A DNA stretch of 64,000 nucleotides from Streptomyces collinus Tu 365 (GCF_000444875.1 NC_021985.1:186001-250000); one strand, 5' to 3'. Counted from the stretch's first letter, positions 19,801 through 28,527 are shown. The notes: generated from the letters alone by a model not told the origin. Numbers and translations are program-made.

Positions 19801-21488
19801 TCGTTGGTAAGTGGTACCGGGGGGTTGGGGGCCCTGTGAGCGTCGGGGTCCCCGACGTCGGTGTCCAGCACCAGGCCCGGGAAGGGCGCGGACAGGGACC
19901 AGCCGCGCCAGACGGCCAGCGTCTCGGGTACGTGGAGCGCCGGATCGCTCGGCGATGAAGCCAAATGGGCCTGGAAGAAGCCTTCGTCGGAGGCCCTCAG
20001 CAGGACCGGTCCGCCGCGGGCCTGCCGGTACTCCACCTCGCGTGCGTGCAGCGAGAACCAGGCATTGCGCTGCTCGTCCCAGATGTCCATCCGGTGTCCG
20101 CGGATCAGGTCCTGAGCGGTGAGGACGGGCGGGGCCGCCGGGGATCCGTGGTCGTCCGGGTCCTGGGGACTTTGAGCGCTGTGGGGGCTCTGGGGGGCCT
20201 GTGGACCCTGAGGGTCCTGCGGGCTCTGCGGGTCCTGCGCCGACGTCTGCTCCCTCTGCTGCTGGACCACGCCTCTGAAGGCCGCGTGGAGTCCGGCCGC
20301 CTGGCGGAACTCCGTACCGAGTCGCGCCGCGCGCGCGTCCTGGATCAGCGAGATCCCCTGCGTCCGCACCGGGGACAGTCCTGTGGCGTTCTCGGGGACA
20401 TCCAGCATCTTGAGCGCGGCGCCGTCGATGTCCGCCTCCTCGACGGTGAACTGCCCGGCGAGCGGGACGAGCCCGCGGGACGGCTCGGCGAGCGGGCCAC
20501 CCGTGCCCGGCGCCTGCGCCGCCGCGGGGACGAAGATGCGGCGGACGGGTACGGCCGGGTCCGGGTGAAAGGGGTCGTCGCCGAAGAAGTAGCGGGTGAG
20601 GCAGGCGACGTCGTACGAGTCGGAGCCCAGCGCCGAGTCCCAATGGGGAAGGACGGTCAGCAGCCGCTCGCCCGAGGACTCGGGGAGCCCGGTCAGTTCG
20701 AAGGTCAGCACCAGTCCGAGGTGCTGCAGCAGTTCGGGATGGTCACCGAGTGACGTGAGCATCGTATGGAAGTCGGTGGGAGGTGGGGCCGGCGGTGGCG
20801 GAGGCTTCTCCTGCCCGGCCTGCGGCGGTCCACCGGCCGGTGGTTGTCCGTCGGCCAGTGTCTGCGCTCCGGCCGGCGTCCCGTCGCCCGTGGACGGGGC
20901 GGCTTTCGAGGGCTTGTGGAACTCCATCAGGTCCTGCAGTTCCGCGGGCACGAATCCGTTCCCGTTCCCTCCTGCTGGAGCCTCTTCCAGACGGCTCCGC
21001 GGGTCCTTCTTCACGGCGGCGCTGCAGTCCCGCAGCACCTCCGTGGTCACGGGTGGTGCCTCGGGCGAGTCCTTGGCCGCCCTTGCATAGACGTCCCTGG
21101 TGTACCCGCTGACCCCCTGCGTCGAGTAGCTGCGCAGTGCCGGCGGGGTCGGGTCGTCGGGGAACCTCTCCAGCTGGGTGCCGGCCTGGAAGATGCTCTG
21201 CCACAGATGCGTGTCCGGAGCCGGGCCCTGCGGCCGGAGCTGACCGGTGAAGGCGACGGGTGCGGGCGGCGGCACCTCGCTGAGCGTGGTGGCGAACTCG
21301 AAGGTGGCCGCCGTGACCTTCCCCGGCCAGTCGAGGAAGTCGGGGAAGCGGGCCAGCGTCGCCTTCCCGTTGTCGGGGGGCTGCAGCCGGGGGGCGACGA
21401 ACACCCGCACCCGCACCCGGGAGCCGTCGTCCGAGAGCCCGGCCGGGAGGACCGTCCAATTGATGTGCTGTTCGAAAGACCTGGACAT
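16899..21488 (-). CDS. giant 1529-aa protein of unknown function with an internal PGBD-like domain
   Basis: The protein starts MSRSFEQHINWTVLPAGL at an ATG preceded by GGTGAGG; the open frame extends further upstream but overlaps the previous gene. It has no signal peptide and no membrane helix. Long strand-rich stretches are separated by Pro/Gln linkers (QSPQDPQGPQAPQSP near residue 420). Residues ~676-752 form a peptidoglycan-binding-like helical domain (NVRPRLTNDDVVVVQKAL ... GFFGADADGTPG) that matches the small protein at 28018. The C-terminus is very rich in His and Asp (VHDDHDEPDDHENDDRHD). It lies 5 bases after the 1098-residue giant, so the two are almost certainly made together. Large size and absent export signals suggest a structural or scaffold role, which is inference. 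Confidence 0.8.
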   Translation of the reverse strand: MSRSFEQHINWTVLPAGLSDDGSRVRVRVFVAPRLQPPDNGKATLARFPDFLDWPGKVTAATFEFATTLSEVPPPAPVAFTGQLRPQGPAPDTHLWQSIFQAGTQLERFPDDPTPPALRSYSTQGVSGYTRDVYARAAKDSPEAPPVTTEVLRDCSAAVKKDPRSRLEEAPAGGNGNGFVPAELQDLMEFHKPSKAAPSTGDGTPAGAQTLADGQPPAGGPPQAGQEKPPPPPAPPPTDFHTMLTSLGDHPELLQHLGLVLTFELTGLPESSGERLLTVLPHWDSALGSDSYDVACLTRYFFGDDPFHPDPAVPVRRIFVPAAAQAPGTGGPLAEPSRGLVPLAGQFTVEEADIDGAALKMLDVPENATGLSPVRTQGISLIQDARAARLGTEFRQAAGLHAAFRGVVQQQREQTSAQDPQSPQDPQGPQAPQSPHSAQSPQDPDDHGSPAAPPVLTAQDLIRGHRMDIWDEQRNAWFSLHAREVEYRQARGGPVLLRASDEGFFQAHLASSPSDPALHVPETLAVWRGWSLSAPFPGLVLDTDVGDPDAHRAPNPPVPLTNEAPPGLPLEITVKPADASLPTLRYGHRYRVRLRTVDLTGHGLDLAQADALMHLPGVAVPDPPLLFRRFEAVPGPAVVPRLQPAEGASTFRMVIRSSPGDQPPPAAAPGPAASLPRVSLANVRPRLTNDDVVVVQKALMALGHDLPHGADGKFFDHTTAAYAEEQRDQGFFGADADGTPGCLTLTELGLKCGFTVDCGPGSRGGPMPGGTAEQYAAQFNRTGLVTERGHAPYQGVDERHVVAPKTSLRCVEWHGLLDEAIGSTDHAVQNAVYALAVREKDSLDDPGPGVQLKPVPSPAADPEHPAVTALHTGEQVEMRGLPDPLARGAVLFGLPGVPAGQPFPVPWDGDVWHRPKSFRLRLAEGTAPPRFDAASRVLTVSLPQGATATVRVSSGIDFDADLMGMASWCTAPPEPKPGLAAPPEEVTEAGRTAERQKAERALELAAAGRHWMFTPWHELTLVHAVQKPLRTPVLNLFPPSPKNPRAEGATAEHLAGTIALDENSTGRVDLVADWTEVTDEGPDGRVTQHMTAPVFGLLTARAVRTGTPGEKPAVLQDGVLTFSTEAAEAEAAAGSTPLIGKHEFGDTKHRVVRYRPLAGSRFGDCFPPEFAEPGAGELTVRGAVSTHSVPSSAQPTAPRVLYCVPTLSLEEDHGKPGAIVRRRRGGGIRVYLGRPWYSSGDGELLGVVLGEPPGGDPASAQDAWVTLMGRDPLHRSAPVVAPAPEVFTNTVGAPEPLTLKTPNGPLPVTVVGFTPQFDRDEKDGRWFCDLELDTGDTCMPFVRLALVRYQPDSIPGHEASPVVLADLVRTLPDRELTVLPGRSLSVALTGPSWDPTGSRPPQITAALQRRHEAVGDADLGWVTLDDTVTPLVSVEAESTDRPTYRGRIAVPPAPGGAPLRLLVMETEGVPPDGPAPATPPGPVIYCDTVDLPPVHDDHDEPDDHENDDRHDRRGDGDDRRGRHGGGFHH

Positions 21489-21493
21489 GGACC

Positions 21494-24400
21494 TCACCCG
21501 TGGGGCTGGGGGGCGTACGCCTTGCAGAAGTCGCGCCAGTGCGGTTCCAGCGGAACGCAGTCGGCGAAGGACGGGTCGCACGGGGCGCCGGAGAAGCTCC
21601 GTTCGAGATCGAGCGACACGGACTTGCTGAAAAAGGCGATCCGTACGCTGACCGTGAGCGTTCCCCTGCCGGTGACCACCGACTGGCGTCCTTGCTTCAC
21701 GTAGGTGAGTTCGAGGTTGAACTCGACGGACACCGTCACGATGCCGAGCACGCACAGGAAGCCACTGCAGCGCAGATGTCCGGAGAAGACGATCCGGTCC
21801 TGTGCCCCTTTCTGCAGGGTGAAGCGGATGCCCGCCATGATCGAGACCCCGCCGCGCGCGACCCCGATATCGAGCGCCGCGGCGCCGCCGAACTCTATGG
21901 CGGCGTCGATCTCCTGCACACCGCGTGTGTCGACCCGCAGGGAGAAGAAGCCGCCGCCCCCGAGCAGGGACACGGTGACTCTGAAGGGGTGTTCCGGTTC
22001 GGCGACGGAGAAGCGGAACGAGACGGGACCGTCGAAGGGGATGGTCAGCTCGGCGGCGAGCGAGACGTTCGACAGGGTGAAGACGCCGATCTCGAGGGCC
22101 GGGACGGCGAACTTGTAGCCCGCCCGGATGCTTGTGCCGTCGACGTCCACGTAGGCACCGGCCCCGAAGACGTCGGCGGGCAGCGCACTGCGCAGGGTGT
22201 TGACGAATTCCAGAGCGCCCCTGAACTTCAGCTCCACGCCGCCTGCCGTGACGTCGGGCTTCTTGCCGGGGCCGGAGGCGAACTTCAGCTCGTCGATGTG
22301 CACCTCGGCGATCTCGAAGAAGTCCAGCGCGAAGTCGGTCAGGCTGCCCCGCACGGTGGCTTGGTCGACGGCGTCCGGTGAGCGGACGGTACGGGCGTCC
22401 AGGGTCAGGGTGGCGTCGTTCAGCTTCACGGGGAACGGCGACGGCCCCTTCTGCTCGGCTTCGTTCGACCCGTCGACTCCGCCCAGCGTGGTCTTCCACA
22501 CGTAGCGCAGTTCCTTGCCAGGGCCGTCCGCCAGGTCACGGACCCGGAGCACCGGTGCGGGCAGCACCCCCTTGACGTCTCCCAGGATGTCGTCGATCTG
22601 CTTGTCGTCCAGCTGCTGCAGAGTGCCGTGGTGGTCCGCCGGGATGTCCCGCAGGAACCGGTCGAGGGGGATCATGCCGAGCAGGTTCGCTCCGGCGAAC
22701 GCCTTCTTCATGGCGTCCAGGTCGAGCGCGGCGACGACGGCCTTGGTCGTCGGGTCCCGTTTGAAGGCGTCCGGGATGACCCCCGCCTGCGCGGTGATCA
22801 GTTCGAGCACGGTCTTCGGGCCGGCGAGCCCGCCGGCCTTCTCCGCCCCGATCGCGAGCGTGACCGGTTGCTGGAGAGTGAGGTAGGCGCCGGCCGGGTG
22901 CGCGGCCATGCCCTGCTCGAGATAGGTCTCGTTGGGCACGACCCCCACGTCACCGGTCTTCCCGGTGAACTGCTCGACGGCTTCGACGCGTACCTGCGCC
23001 CGCTGCACGTAGGGCATGCCGACCACGCAGCGGCCGGAGTCCTGCTGCACGTCCGTGGCGCGTACGAAGGTTCCGAGGCCGAAGGTCAGCCTGCCGACCG
23101 CGTGACTGGTGCTGCCGGGAGCACCACCCGGTGGTTGCGCCATGGCCATCACCTGGCCGCGCAGCTCGCAGGTCCTGCGGTCCGGGTCCTTCAGGTAGAG
23201 ACTCCCCAACAGCGTCTCGGTGTCGCACGGCTGCAGCGAGTTGTCCGGCGCCCGCGTCAGGAGTTGCCCGTCGGGCACGAACACCAGTGGCATCTGGAAG
23301 CCGACCTGTCTGTTCTCGCAGTCCGTACCGATCACGGTGAACAGGAAGTCCTTGCCATCGGCAGCGAGTTGCACCCAGAAGGCGGTGTGGTCCCTGATCG
23401 GCGTCGTCCTGTCGCCCGGATCCGACCGCACGTCCGGCTGCTTGATCAGCGGTGTGACACGGTCGGTGATGCGCAGGCTGCTGAAGGGCATCTCCCGTCC
23501 CGCGAACGTGTAGCGCTTCTCCTGGTCGTACTGGACCTCCGGCTGCTTGACGATGATGCGGTCCTCCCGCCGCAGGTAGGCGACGATCCCGTCGTGCTGG
23601 CTCGCGGCGAACACCCTCCGGAACTCCGTCACGTGCGATGCCAGGTGACCGGTGCACAGCCGGCCACGGGTGACCACGCGGATGTACTGGTCCCGTCCCA
23701 GGCCCGTGATGTGGTCGTACGCCTCCAGGGCCGGGAAGGGCCCGGGCTGCGGGGTCCCGTCGTCCTTGAGCGGTGCTTTCCAGACGCCGTGCAGGTGGGC
23801 CGACGCGCCGAGCGGCGTCACGATGAACTGCTCGGACTGCAACGGCGCGTTCGGGGCCTCGGTGGGCGTACCACCCGGAGGCGTGGGCCGGGCCCGGCTG
23901 GTGAGGGTGACCAGGTCCTCCCGGTTCAGGCTGGTGAGGGGTCCGTCGTCGCCGAGGTTCGGACTGCGGTCCCGTACCGCCGAGAACGCCCGCAGCCGTA
24001 CGTCTCCGCCCCGTGCGGCGAACAGCCGCGCGTGCCACAGCGCGGTGCGTCCGTCGGCCTGATGGGGCTGCGGCCGGACCGACCAGCCCACCGGTTCGTC
24101 GTAGGTGAGCAGCAGCCGGGTGGGGAATTCGAGGACGCTTCCGGGGACACCCCGGAAGATCACCGACCCCGCGGTGTCCGGGGCCTGCAGGCCGTCCGGA
24201 ACCTTCAACGGCACGAGTCGGCGGCCCCAGTCGAGCAACGCCTCCAGCGACAGGTCCAGACCCTCGGGGTCGGTCGGCGCCGAGAAGGCCAGCGTCGTCG
24301 GACCCGACGCGAAGGCCGCGACGGGATCGGTCGGGGCGGAACTGCCCACCGGGAAGTACTGCTCCACGACATGCTGCGGTGGCAGCGTCGCCAGGAGGAA

Positions 24401-24790
24401 CGCCGCCGCACCCGGGTCCCGCGGCACCAGGCGGTGGCCGTCGAGGCGCAGATTGAGCAGGGTGATGTCGACGACGAGCATGTCGGCCGGGCGCACGACC
24501 CGGATCGGCTTCTGTGTGACGTCGTCGCTGTCCGGCGGACCGGGATCCGGGGGCCTTCCCGGGTCCGGGGGATGCGGGCCGGGGTCGGGACCGGGACCGC
24601 GCGGGCCGCGAGGCCCGTCGTCGTCGGAGTCCCGCCCGCGGTCGCGGCCGGAGGGCCGGCGGCCGCCGAAGCCTCCGCGGAAACCACCACCCCCGCCACC
24701 ACCGTCGCCGCCGTGGTGGGCCACGACGGAAGGGTCGCGCAAGTCGCCGAAGGACCTCAGGACGACAGAACGTGTCGTGGGGAGAAGCAT
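21494..24790 (-). CDS. giant 1098-aa protein of unknown function, beta-rich
   Basis: The ATG at 24790 (MLLPTTRSVVLRSFGD) is chosen; a GTG at 24865 in the same frame has a badly spaced ribosome site. Residues ~25-90 are a Gly/Asp/Arg/Pro low-complexity segment with HHGGDGGGGGGGFRGGFGG. A long strand-rich region follows. The last ~300 residues alternate hydrophobic and polar residues in a repeating way (GVFTLSNVSLAAELTIPF, SLLGGGGFFSLRVDTRGV), suggesting an extended beta-sheet or groove; DUF6603-type proteins look similar in my memory. There is no signal peptide. The stop lies 5 bases before the 1529-residue giant. Function unknown. Confidence 0.78.
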   Translation of the reverse strand: MLLPTTRSVVLRSFGDLRDPSVVAHHGGDGGGGGGGFRGGFGGRRPSGRDRGRDSDDDGPRGPRGPGPDPGPHPPDPGRPPDPGPPDSDDVTQKPIRVVRPADMLVVDITLLNLRLDGHRLVPRDPGAAAFLLATLPPQHVVEQYFPVGSSAPTDPVAAFASGPTTLAFSAPTDPEGLDLSLEALLDWGRRLVPLKVPDGLQAPDTAGSVIFRGVPGSVLEFPTRLLLTYDEPVGWSVRPQPHQADGRTALWHARLFAARGGDVRLRAFSAVRDRSPNLGDDGPLTSLNREDLVTLTSRARPTPPGGTPTEAPNAPLQSEQFIVTPLGASAHLHGVWKAPLKDDGTPQPGPFPALEAYDHITGLGRDQYIRVVTRGRLCTGHLASHVTEFRRVFAASQHDGIVAYLRREDRIIVKQPEVQYDQEKRYTFAGREMPFSSLRITDRVTPLIKQPDVRSDPGDRTTPIRDHTAFWVQLAADGKDFLFTVIGTDCENRQVGFQMPLVFVPDGQLLTRAPDNSLQPCDTETLLGSLYLKDPDRRTCELRGQVMAMAQPPGGAPGSTSHAVGRLTFGLGTFVRATDVQQDSGRCVVGMPYVQRAQVRVEAVEQFTGKTGDVGVVPNETYLEQGMAAHPAGAYLTLQQPVTLAIGAEKAGGLAGPKTVLELITAQAGVIPDAFKRDPTTKAVVAALDLDAMKKAFAGANLLGMIPLDRFLRDIPADHHGTLQQLDDKQIDDILGDVKGVLPAPVLRVRDLADGPGKELRYVWKTTLGGVDGSNEAEQKGPSPFPVKLNDATLTLDARTVRSPDAVDQATVRGSLTDFALDFFEIAEVHIDELKFASGPGKKPDVTAGGVELKFRGALEFVNTLRSALPADVFGAGAYVDVDGTSIRAGYKFAVPALEIGVFTLSNVSLAAELTIPFDGPVSFRFSVAEPEHPFRVTVSLLGGGGFFSLRVDTRGVQEIDAAIEFGGAAALDIGVARGGVSIMAGIRFTLQKGAQDRIVFSGHLRCSGFLCVLGIVTVSVEFNLELTYVKQGRQSVVTGRGTLTVSVRIAFFSKSVSLDLERSFSGAPCDPSFADCVPLEPHWRDFCKAYAPQPHG

Positions 24791-24961
24791 GGGAAAACGC
24801 CTCGTTCGAGGTCGTGAGAACAGTGCGCGCCGCGCCGCGCCGCCCACCTCTCCCCCGATTTTCACTCCTTCGACGCGTTCCCGCCACCGGAGACCGGCCC
24901 CCGAGCAGGCATTTTCATCATCAACCAGTGACGCTTCAATAATATTTGACGGAGCATCAGC

Positions 24962-25516
24962 TCATGGGAACGTCACCTTCACCGCCGTGCCCCGGGGGAC
25001 CGTGGCTCCCTTGGCGGGGTCCTGGCGGGAGATGGCGGCCGGTGCCGCGGACGGCCCCGAGTCGGGTGCCAGCTCCAGCTTCAGCGTGGTCCCGCCCAGC
25101 TTCACGGCGGCCTCGTCCTTGGTGCACCTGATCAGGTCGGGCACCACTTCCTCGCCCCCGAAGGCGGCGCTCAGCACATCCTTGCGGGCATCCTCGGCGG
25201 CCTTGCCCGAGAAGTAGAAGGCCACCGCCGACCCGACGGCCGCGGCGAGCGCTCCGATCAGCGTGCTGCGCAGGTTGGTGTCCCGTACGGCGAAGGCCAC
25301 CGCGCAGAACGCCATGAGGCCGGTGACCAGTGCCATGGCCACCCAGCTGCGCACGACGCTGTTCGACGACACCGTGCGGCCCGGCACCACACGCCGGGCG
25401 ACGACCAGGACGATCCCGATGGCCACGACGGTGGACAGCAGGATCCACAGCAGGACCTGGACGTGCCCCCACGAGATGGTCGCCGGGTCGTCCGTCTGCA
25501 AACGGAGAACGCCCAT
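24962..25516 (-). CDS. three-helix membrane protein with C-terminal PASTA-like domain
   Basis: This 184-residue protein has three predicted membrane helices (VQVLLWILLSTVVAIGIVLVV, WVAMALVTGLMAFCAVAFAV, LIGALAAAVGSAVAFYFSG). It ends in a PASTA-like domain (VVPDLIRCTKDEAAVKLGG ... ISRQDPAKGATVPRGTAVKV), which in other proteins binds peptidoglycan or beta-lactams. The ATG at 25516 has GGGAGGACCGAACC upstream. It precedes the giant-protein genes in the same direction, with 171 bases between, and is divergent from the BTAD regulator. It may tie the giant-protein system to the cell envelope; that is inference from domain and position. Confidence 0.8.
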   Translation of the reverse strand: MGVLRLQTDDPATISWGHVQVLLWILLSTVVAIGIVLVVARRVVPGRTVSSNSVVRSWVAMALVTGLMAFCAVAFAVRDTNLRSTLIGALAAAVGSAVAFYFSGKAAEDARKDVLSAAFGGEEVVPDLIRCTKDEAAVKLGGTTLKLELAPDSGPSAAPAAISRQDPAKGATVPRGTAVKVTFP

Positions 25517-25666
25517 GGTTCGGTCCTCCCGCCGGCTTTCCGGAAGACCGGCCGTGCCTTCGGTGGAGTTCCCCCTGCCGAGTCTCGTCGTCGGCCGACG
25601 GGTCCGCAAACCGCGGAGTTGCACGGTCCCGCCGCACCGGCCGAGACTGTTGTCGAGAGGCTCACG
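25517..25666. promoter_or_regulatory. divergent promoter region between PASTA protein and BTAD regulator
   Basis: These 150 bases separate the two start codons and must hold the control region for the minus-strand giant-protein operon and for the regulator. I cannot point to clear -10 or -35 hexamers or to direct repeats of the SARP type. A ribosome site for each gene lies at its edges (GGGAGG for the minus gene, GAGAGG for the plus gene). Confidence 0.4.
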
Positions 25667-26380
25667 GTGTCTTCCCCTCCCCAATTGCGACTGCTCGGCC
25701 ACTTCCGGCTGGAATGCGGTGCCGAGCCGGTCGAGCTGTGCCGCAACGGGCAGCGCCTGCTGGCGTTCGTCGCGCTGCGCAGACGCGTGTCCCGCAGGGT
25801 CCTCGCCGGGACGCTGTGGCCCGAGGTCACCGAGGAGCACGCCAGGGGCAGCCTGCGCACCACCCCGTGGAAGCTCCCGCGGGGTGATCAGCCGCTGGTC
25901 CGGTGCTCCGGGGACTCGCTCGTGAGCGCCGACACCCTGTACGTCGACGTGCACGCCTTCACCGAGACCGCGCTCGGTGTCGTCCAGGGCGGCGGGCCGC
26001 CGCCCGCCGCCCAGCTCCCGCAAGGGCTGCTGCGCGGAGAGGACCTGCTGCCCGGCTGGGACGAGGAATGGCTGCTGCCGGAACGTGAGCGCCTGCGGCA
26101 GTTGCGGCTGCACGCCCTCGACGCGCTGGCCGAGGCGCTCGTCCACGAGGGCAGGCTGGCGCTCGCCCTGGAGGCGGCGTGGGAGAGCGTGCGCGCGGAG
26201 CCGCTCCGGGGGAGCGCGCACCGGGCCGCCGTCTCCGCGCACCTCGCGGAAGGAAATCTCAGCGAAGCGGTTCGTCACTACCGCTCGTTCCAGCGGCTGC
26301 GGGAGGAGCTGGGCGTGGAGCCGTTCGCTCGCTTCACCCGGATGCCGGCCCGCCACGGTTGGCGCCTGACGAGCCGGTGA
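25667..26380 (+). CDS. SARP/BTAD-family transcriptional regulator
   Basis: This 237-residue protein starts at a GTG (25667) with GAGAGG six bases upstream; the open frame extends further but without a ribosome site. The N-terminal third is an OmpR-like winged helix (QLRLLGHFRLECGAEPVEL ... RVLAGTLWPEVTEEHARGSL). The rest is the bacterial transcriptional activation domain with its helical repeats (LRLHALDALAEALVHEGRLALALEAA ... YRSFQRLREELGVEP). Proteins of this form usually switch on an adjacent cluster. It is divergent from the PASTA/giant genes and upstream of the hydrolase and PGBD genes, so it is the likely regulator of the whole group. Confidence 0.88.
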   Translation: MSSPPQLRLLGHFRLECGAEPVELCRNGQRLLAFVALRRRVSRRVLAGTLWPEVTEEHARGSLRTTPWKLPRGDQPLVRCSGDSLVSADTLYVDVHAFTETALGVVQGGGPPPAAQLPQGLLRGEDLLPGWDEEWLLPERERLRQLRLHALDALAEALVHEGRLALALEAAWESVRAEPLRGSAHRAAVSAHLAEGNLSEAVRHYRSFQRLREELGVEPFARFTRMPARHGWRLTSR

Positions 26381-26472
26381 CGCCGACGGCGGCCTGACGC
26401 CGCATTGACGCCCCATTGACGCCGGGCTGACGGCACGTCCGTAGCCTCGACATGCAGATCCTGGAGGACCGC

Positions 26473-27981
26473 ATGGCACCGACCCCGAAACTGCCGATCG
26501 TCTACGTCCGGGGATACGCCGGTGACACCGCCGGCATCGACAAGGTGGTGACGGATCCGTTCTACGGGTTCAACCAGGGCTCCACCCACGTCCGTATCGG
26601 GCCGGACGACGCTCCGTGCTTCTACGAGTTCGAGAGCCCGCTGCTGCGTCTGCACCTGGACGAGGGCTACCGGATCCTGGTCGACGGCGGCCAGGAGCTC
26701 TATCTCGCCGGACACGACAGCATCCCGCCCGACAGCGTCTGGATCCACCGGTTCTACGACGCCTCGGCGACCACCTGGGGCGGGCACCCCCGGGCGTTCC
26801 GGCTGGAGACGGCCGCGGAGGACCTGCTGCGGCTGATCGACATGATCAGGGCCAAGTCGGGAGCGGAACGGGTGCACCTGGTCGCGCACTCCATGGGCGG
26901 CCTGGTGTGCCGCTGCCTGATCCAGAAGATCCTCCCGGACCTCGGCCGCGATCCGGCCGACTGCGTGGGCCGGCTCTTCACCTACGGCACCCCTCACGGC
27001 GGCATCGCGTTCGACGTCGGCTTCGGTGTGCTGGAGAGGCTGCGTGACGTCACCGGCATCGACGGCGCGGACATCTTCGGGCGTGAACGCATGTACGAGT
27101 ATCTGACGCCGAAGGCGCGAACGGATCCCGACGGCCCGCCGCCGCGGTGGGACGCCCGCGCTATGCCGGACGAGGGGACGTTCCACGCCCCCGACCGCGT
27201 CTTCTGCCTGATCGGCACCGACCCGACCGACTACGACGTGGCGTACGGCCTGTCAGCGGCCACGGTCGGCCCGCGCAGCGACGGCCTGGTGCAGATCGGC
27301 AACGCGTACGTCCCCGACACCCACCAGGCGTACGTGCACCGCAGTCACAGCGGGCGCTACGGACTCGTCAACTCCGAGGAGGGCTACCAGAACATGCGGC
27401 GCTTCCTGTTCGGCGACTGCAGGGCCGAGGCCGCGCTCGTCGGGGTCCGGCTGCCGCAGCGGCCCGACACGGTGTGGCAGGCCGAGGTGCGGCTGTCGGT
27501 CCGCGGCCTGCAGATTGTCACGCACGAGCGGACGAGCGCCCACTGGTGCCCCCTGCAACTGCCGGACGGCGGCCCGGACGACGGGGCGACGGTCCCCCTG
27601 GCGGAGACGTTCCTGTGCAGCAGTCTCCGGCCGGACGACACGGGCACCATGCGGTACGCGCTACACCTGCGGATCCTGTCGCTGCGGCGCCGTGACGGTC
27701 TGCTGAGCTTCGCCGACCATCTGGAGCAGACCGCCGACTTCGACGACATCCTGGTGATCGACGTCCGCCCGGACCCCGCCGCCCCGATACCCGCGGTCTC
27801 GGCCTGCTGGAACTCCGCCATCACCGGACCGATCAGCGCCTACCGGCCCGACAGCCACGCTCTTCGCGACGACGACCTCGTTCCGGGCTCCTGGGCCGGC
27901 CACGTCCCCCTGCCCGCCACCGCCGCCCCGATCCTCGGGGAGGACGCGCGGATCAGGCTCACCGTGACCCCCTGGGGCTGA
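26473..27981 (+). CDS. alpha/beta hydrolase (lipase/esterase-like)
   Basis: The protein is 502 residues from the ATG at 26473, which follows GGAGGACCGC; an ATG at 26452 lacks such a site. It opens with the core strand PIVYVRGYAG and has the nucleophile elbow VAHSMGG with S140, then TYGTPHGGIAF, a pattern of triacylglycerol-lipase/PGAP1-like enzymes. DGLVQIGNAYVPD and the HRSHSGRYG segment probably hold the rest of the catalytic residues. About 160 C-terminal residues form an extra strand-rich domain. There is no signal peptide. It stands between the BTAD regulator and the PGBD protein. The substrate is unknown. Confidence 0.82.
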   Translation: MAPTPKLPIVYVRGYAGDTAGIDKVVTDPFYGFNQGSTHVRIGPDDAPCFYEFESPLLRLHLDEGYRILVDGGQELYLAGHDSIPPDSVWIHRFYDASATTWGGHPRAFRLETAAEDLLRLIDMIRAKSGAERVHLVAHSMGGLVCRCLIQKILPDLGRDPADCVGRLFTYGTPHGGIAFDVGFGVLERLRDVTGIDGADIFGRERMYEYLTPKARTDPDGPPPRWDARAMPDEGTFHAPDRVFCLIGTDPTDYDVAYGLSAATVGPRSDGLVQIGNAYVPDTHQAYVHRSHSGRYGLVNSEEGYQNMRRFLFGDCRAEAALVGVRLPQRPDTVWQAEVRLSVRGLQIVTHERTSAHWCPLQLPDGGPDDGATVPLAETFLCSSLRPDDTGTMRYALHLRILSLRRRDGLLSFADHLEQTADFDDILVIDVRPDPAAPIPAVSACWNSAITGPISAYRPDSHALRDDDLVPGSWAGHVPLPATAAPILGEDARIRLTVTPWG

Positions 27982-28017
27982 CGACACGAGCCGAACATGA
28001 AAGGAAGCGAACCGGCC

Positions 28018-28254
28018 ATGGTCTCCCTGTCCAACCTCCGTCCCGGCGCGAGCAACGACGACGTCCGCACCGTTCAGCAGGCCCTGATCGACCAGGGCCA
28101 CGCCATCCCCAGCGGCCCCACCGGATTCTTCGGCGAACAGACCAGGACCGCCTACCGCGAGGAACAGCTCGCCCTGGGCTACGCGGAGACCGAGCCCGAC
28201 GGCATCCCCGGCTACGCCTCCCTGAGCGCACTCGGTGCGACCGGTACCACGTGA
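28018..28254 (+). CDS. small peptidoglycan-binding-like domain protein
   Basis: These 78 residues consist of a single domain: NLRPGASNDDVRTVQQALIDQG, then GFFGEQTRTAYREEQLALGY and DGIPGYASLSALG. This is the three-helix peptidoglycan-binding repeat, although the consensus is loose. The same arrangement, with closely matching wording, is embedded at residues ~676-752 of the 1529-residue giant, so the two are related in sequence. An ATG at 27997 is also in frame. AAGGAAG lies 11-12 bases before the chosen ATG, a long but tolerable spacing. It begins 36 bases after the hydrolase and is likely in one transcript with it. There is no signal peptide. Confidence 0.75.
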   Translation: MVSLSNLRPGASNDDVRTVQQALIDQGHAIPSGPTGFFGEQTRTAYREEQLALGYAETEPDGIPGYASLSALGATGTT

Positions 28255-28527
28255 ACCTCACCGGTTCGAACTTCGCCGCCCGGGTGCAGCAGGCGGATCC
28301 GCACCGCCGGCCGCACGGTTAGTAGGACCAGGCCGCGCCCTCCCCGGCGGAACCCGCCCGGCAGACCGCGCGGGTATCGGGGAGGTCCCACGTCCGGGGG
28401 CGTCCGATGGCGCCCCCGTGGATCACCACGGACGATGGTGACGAACCCCCGGCACGGCGGCGGAACCCCCGCGGCCGCGCCGCACACGTGCGTCCCGCCC
28501 CGGCTCGGGATCCCAGGAGGTGATCGG

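Noticed and set aside
22628..24817. 729-codon plus-strand frame over the 1098-aa giant
   Set aside because: Composition is typical of an antisense shadow and no ribosome site or domain is present; the minus frame continues an operon.
28435..28527. N-terminal extension of the membrane protein to an ATG at 28435
   Set aside because: The GTG at 28528 has a near-perfect AGGAGGTGATCG site; the extension is Pro/His-rich and unlike a membrane-protein start.
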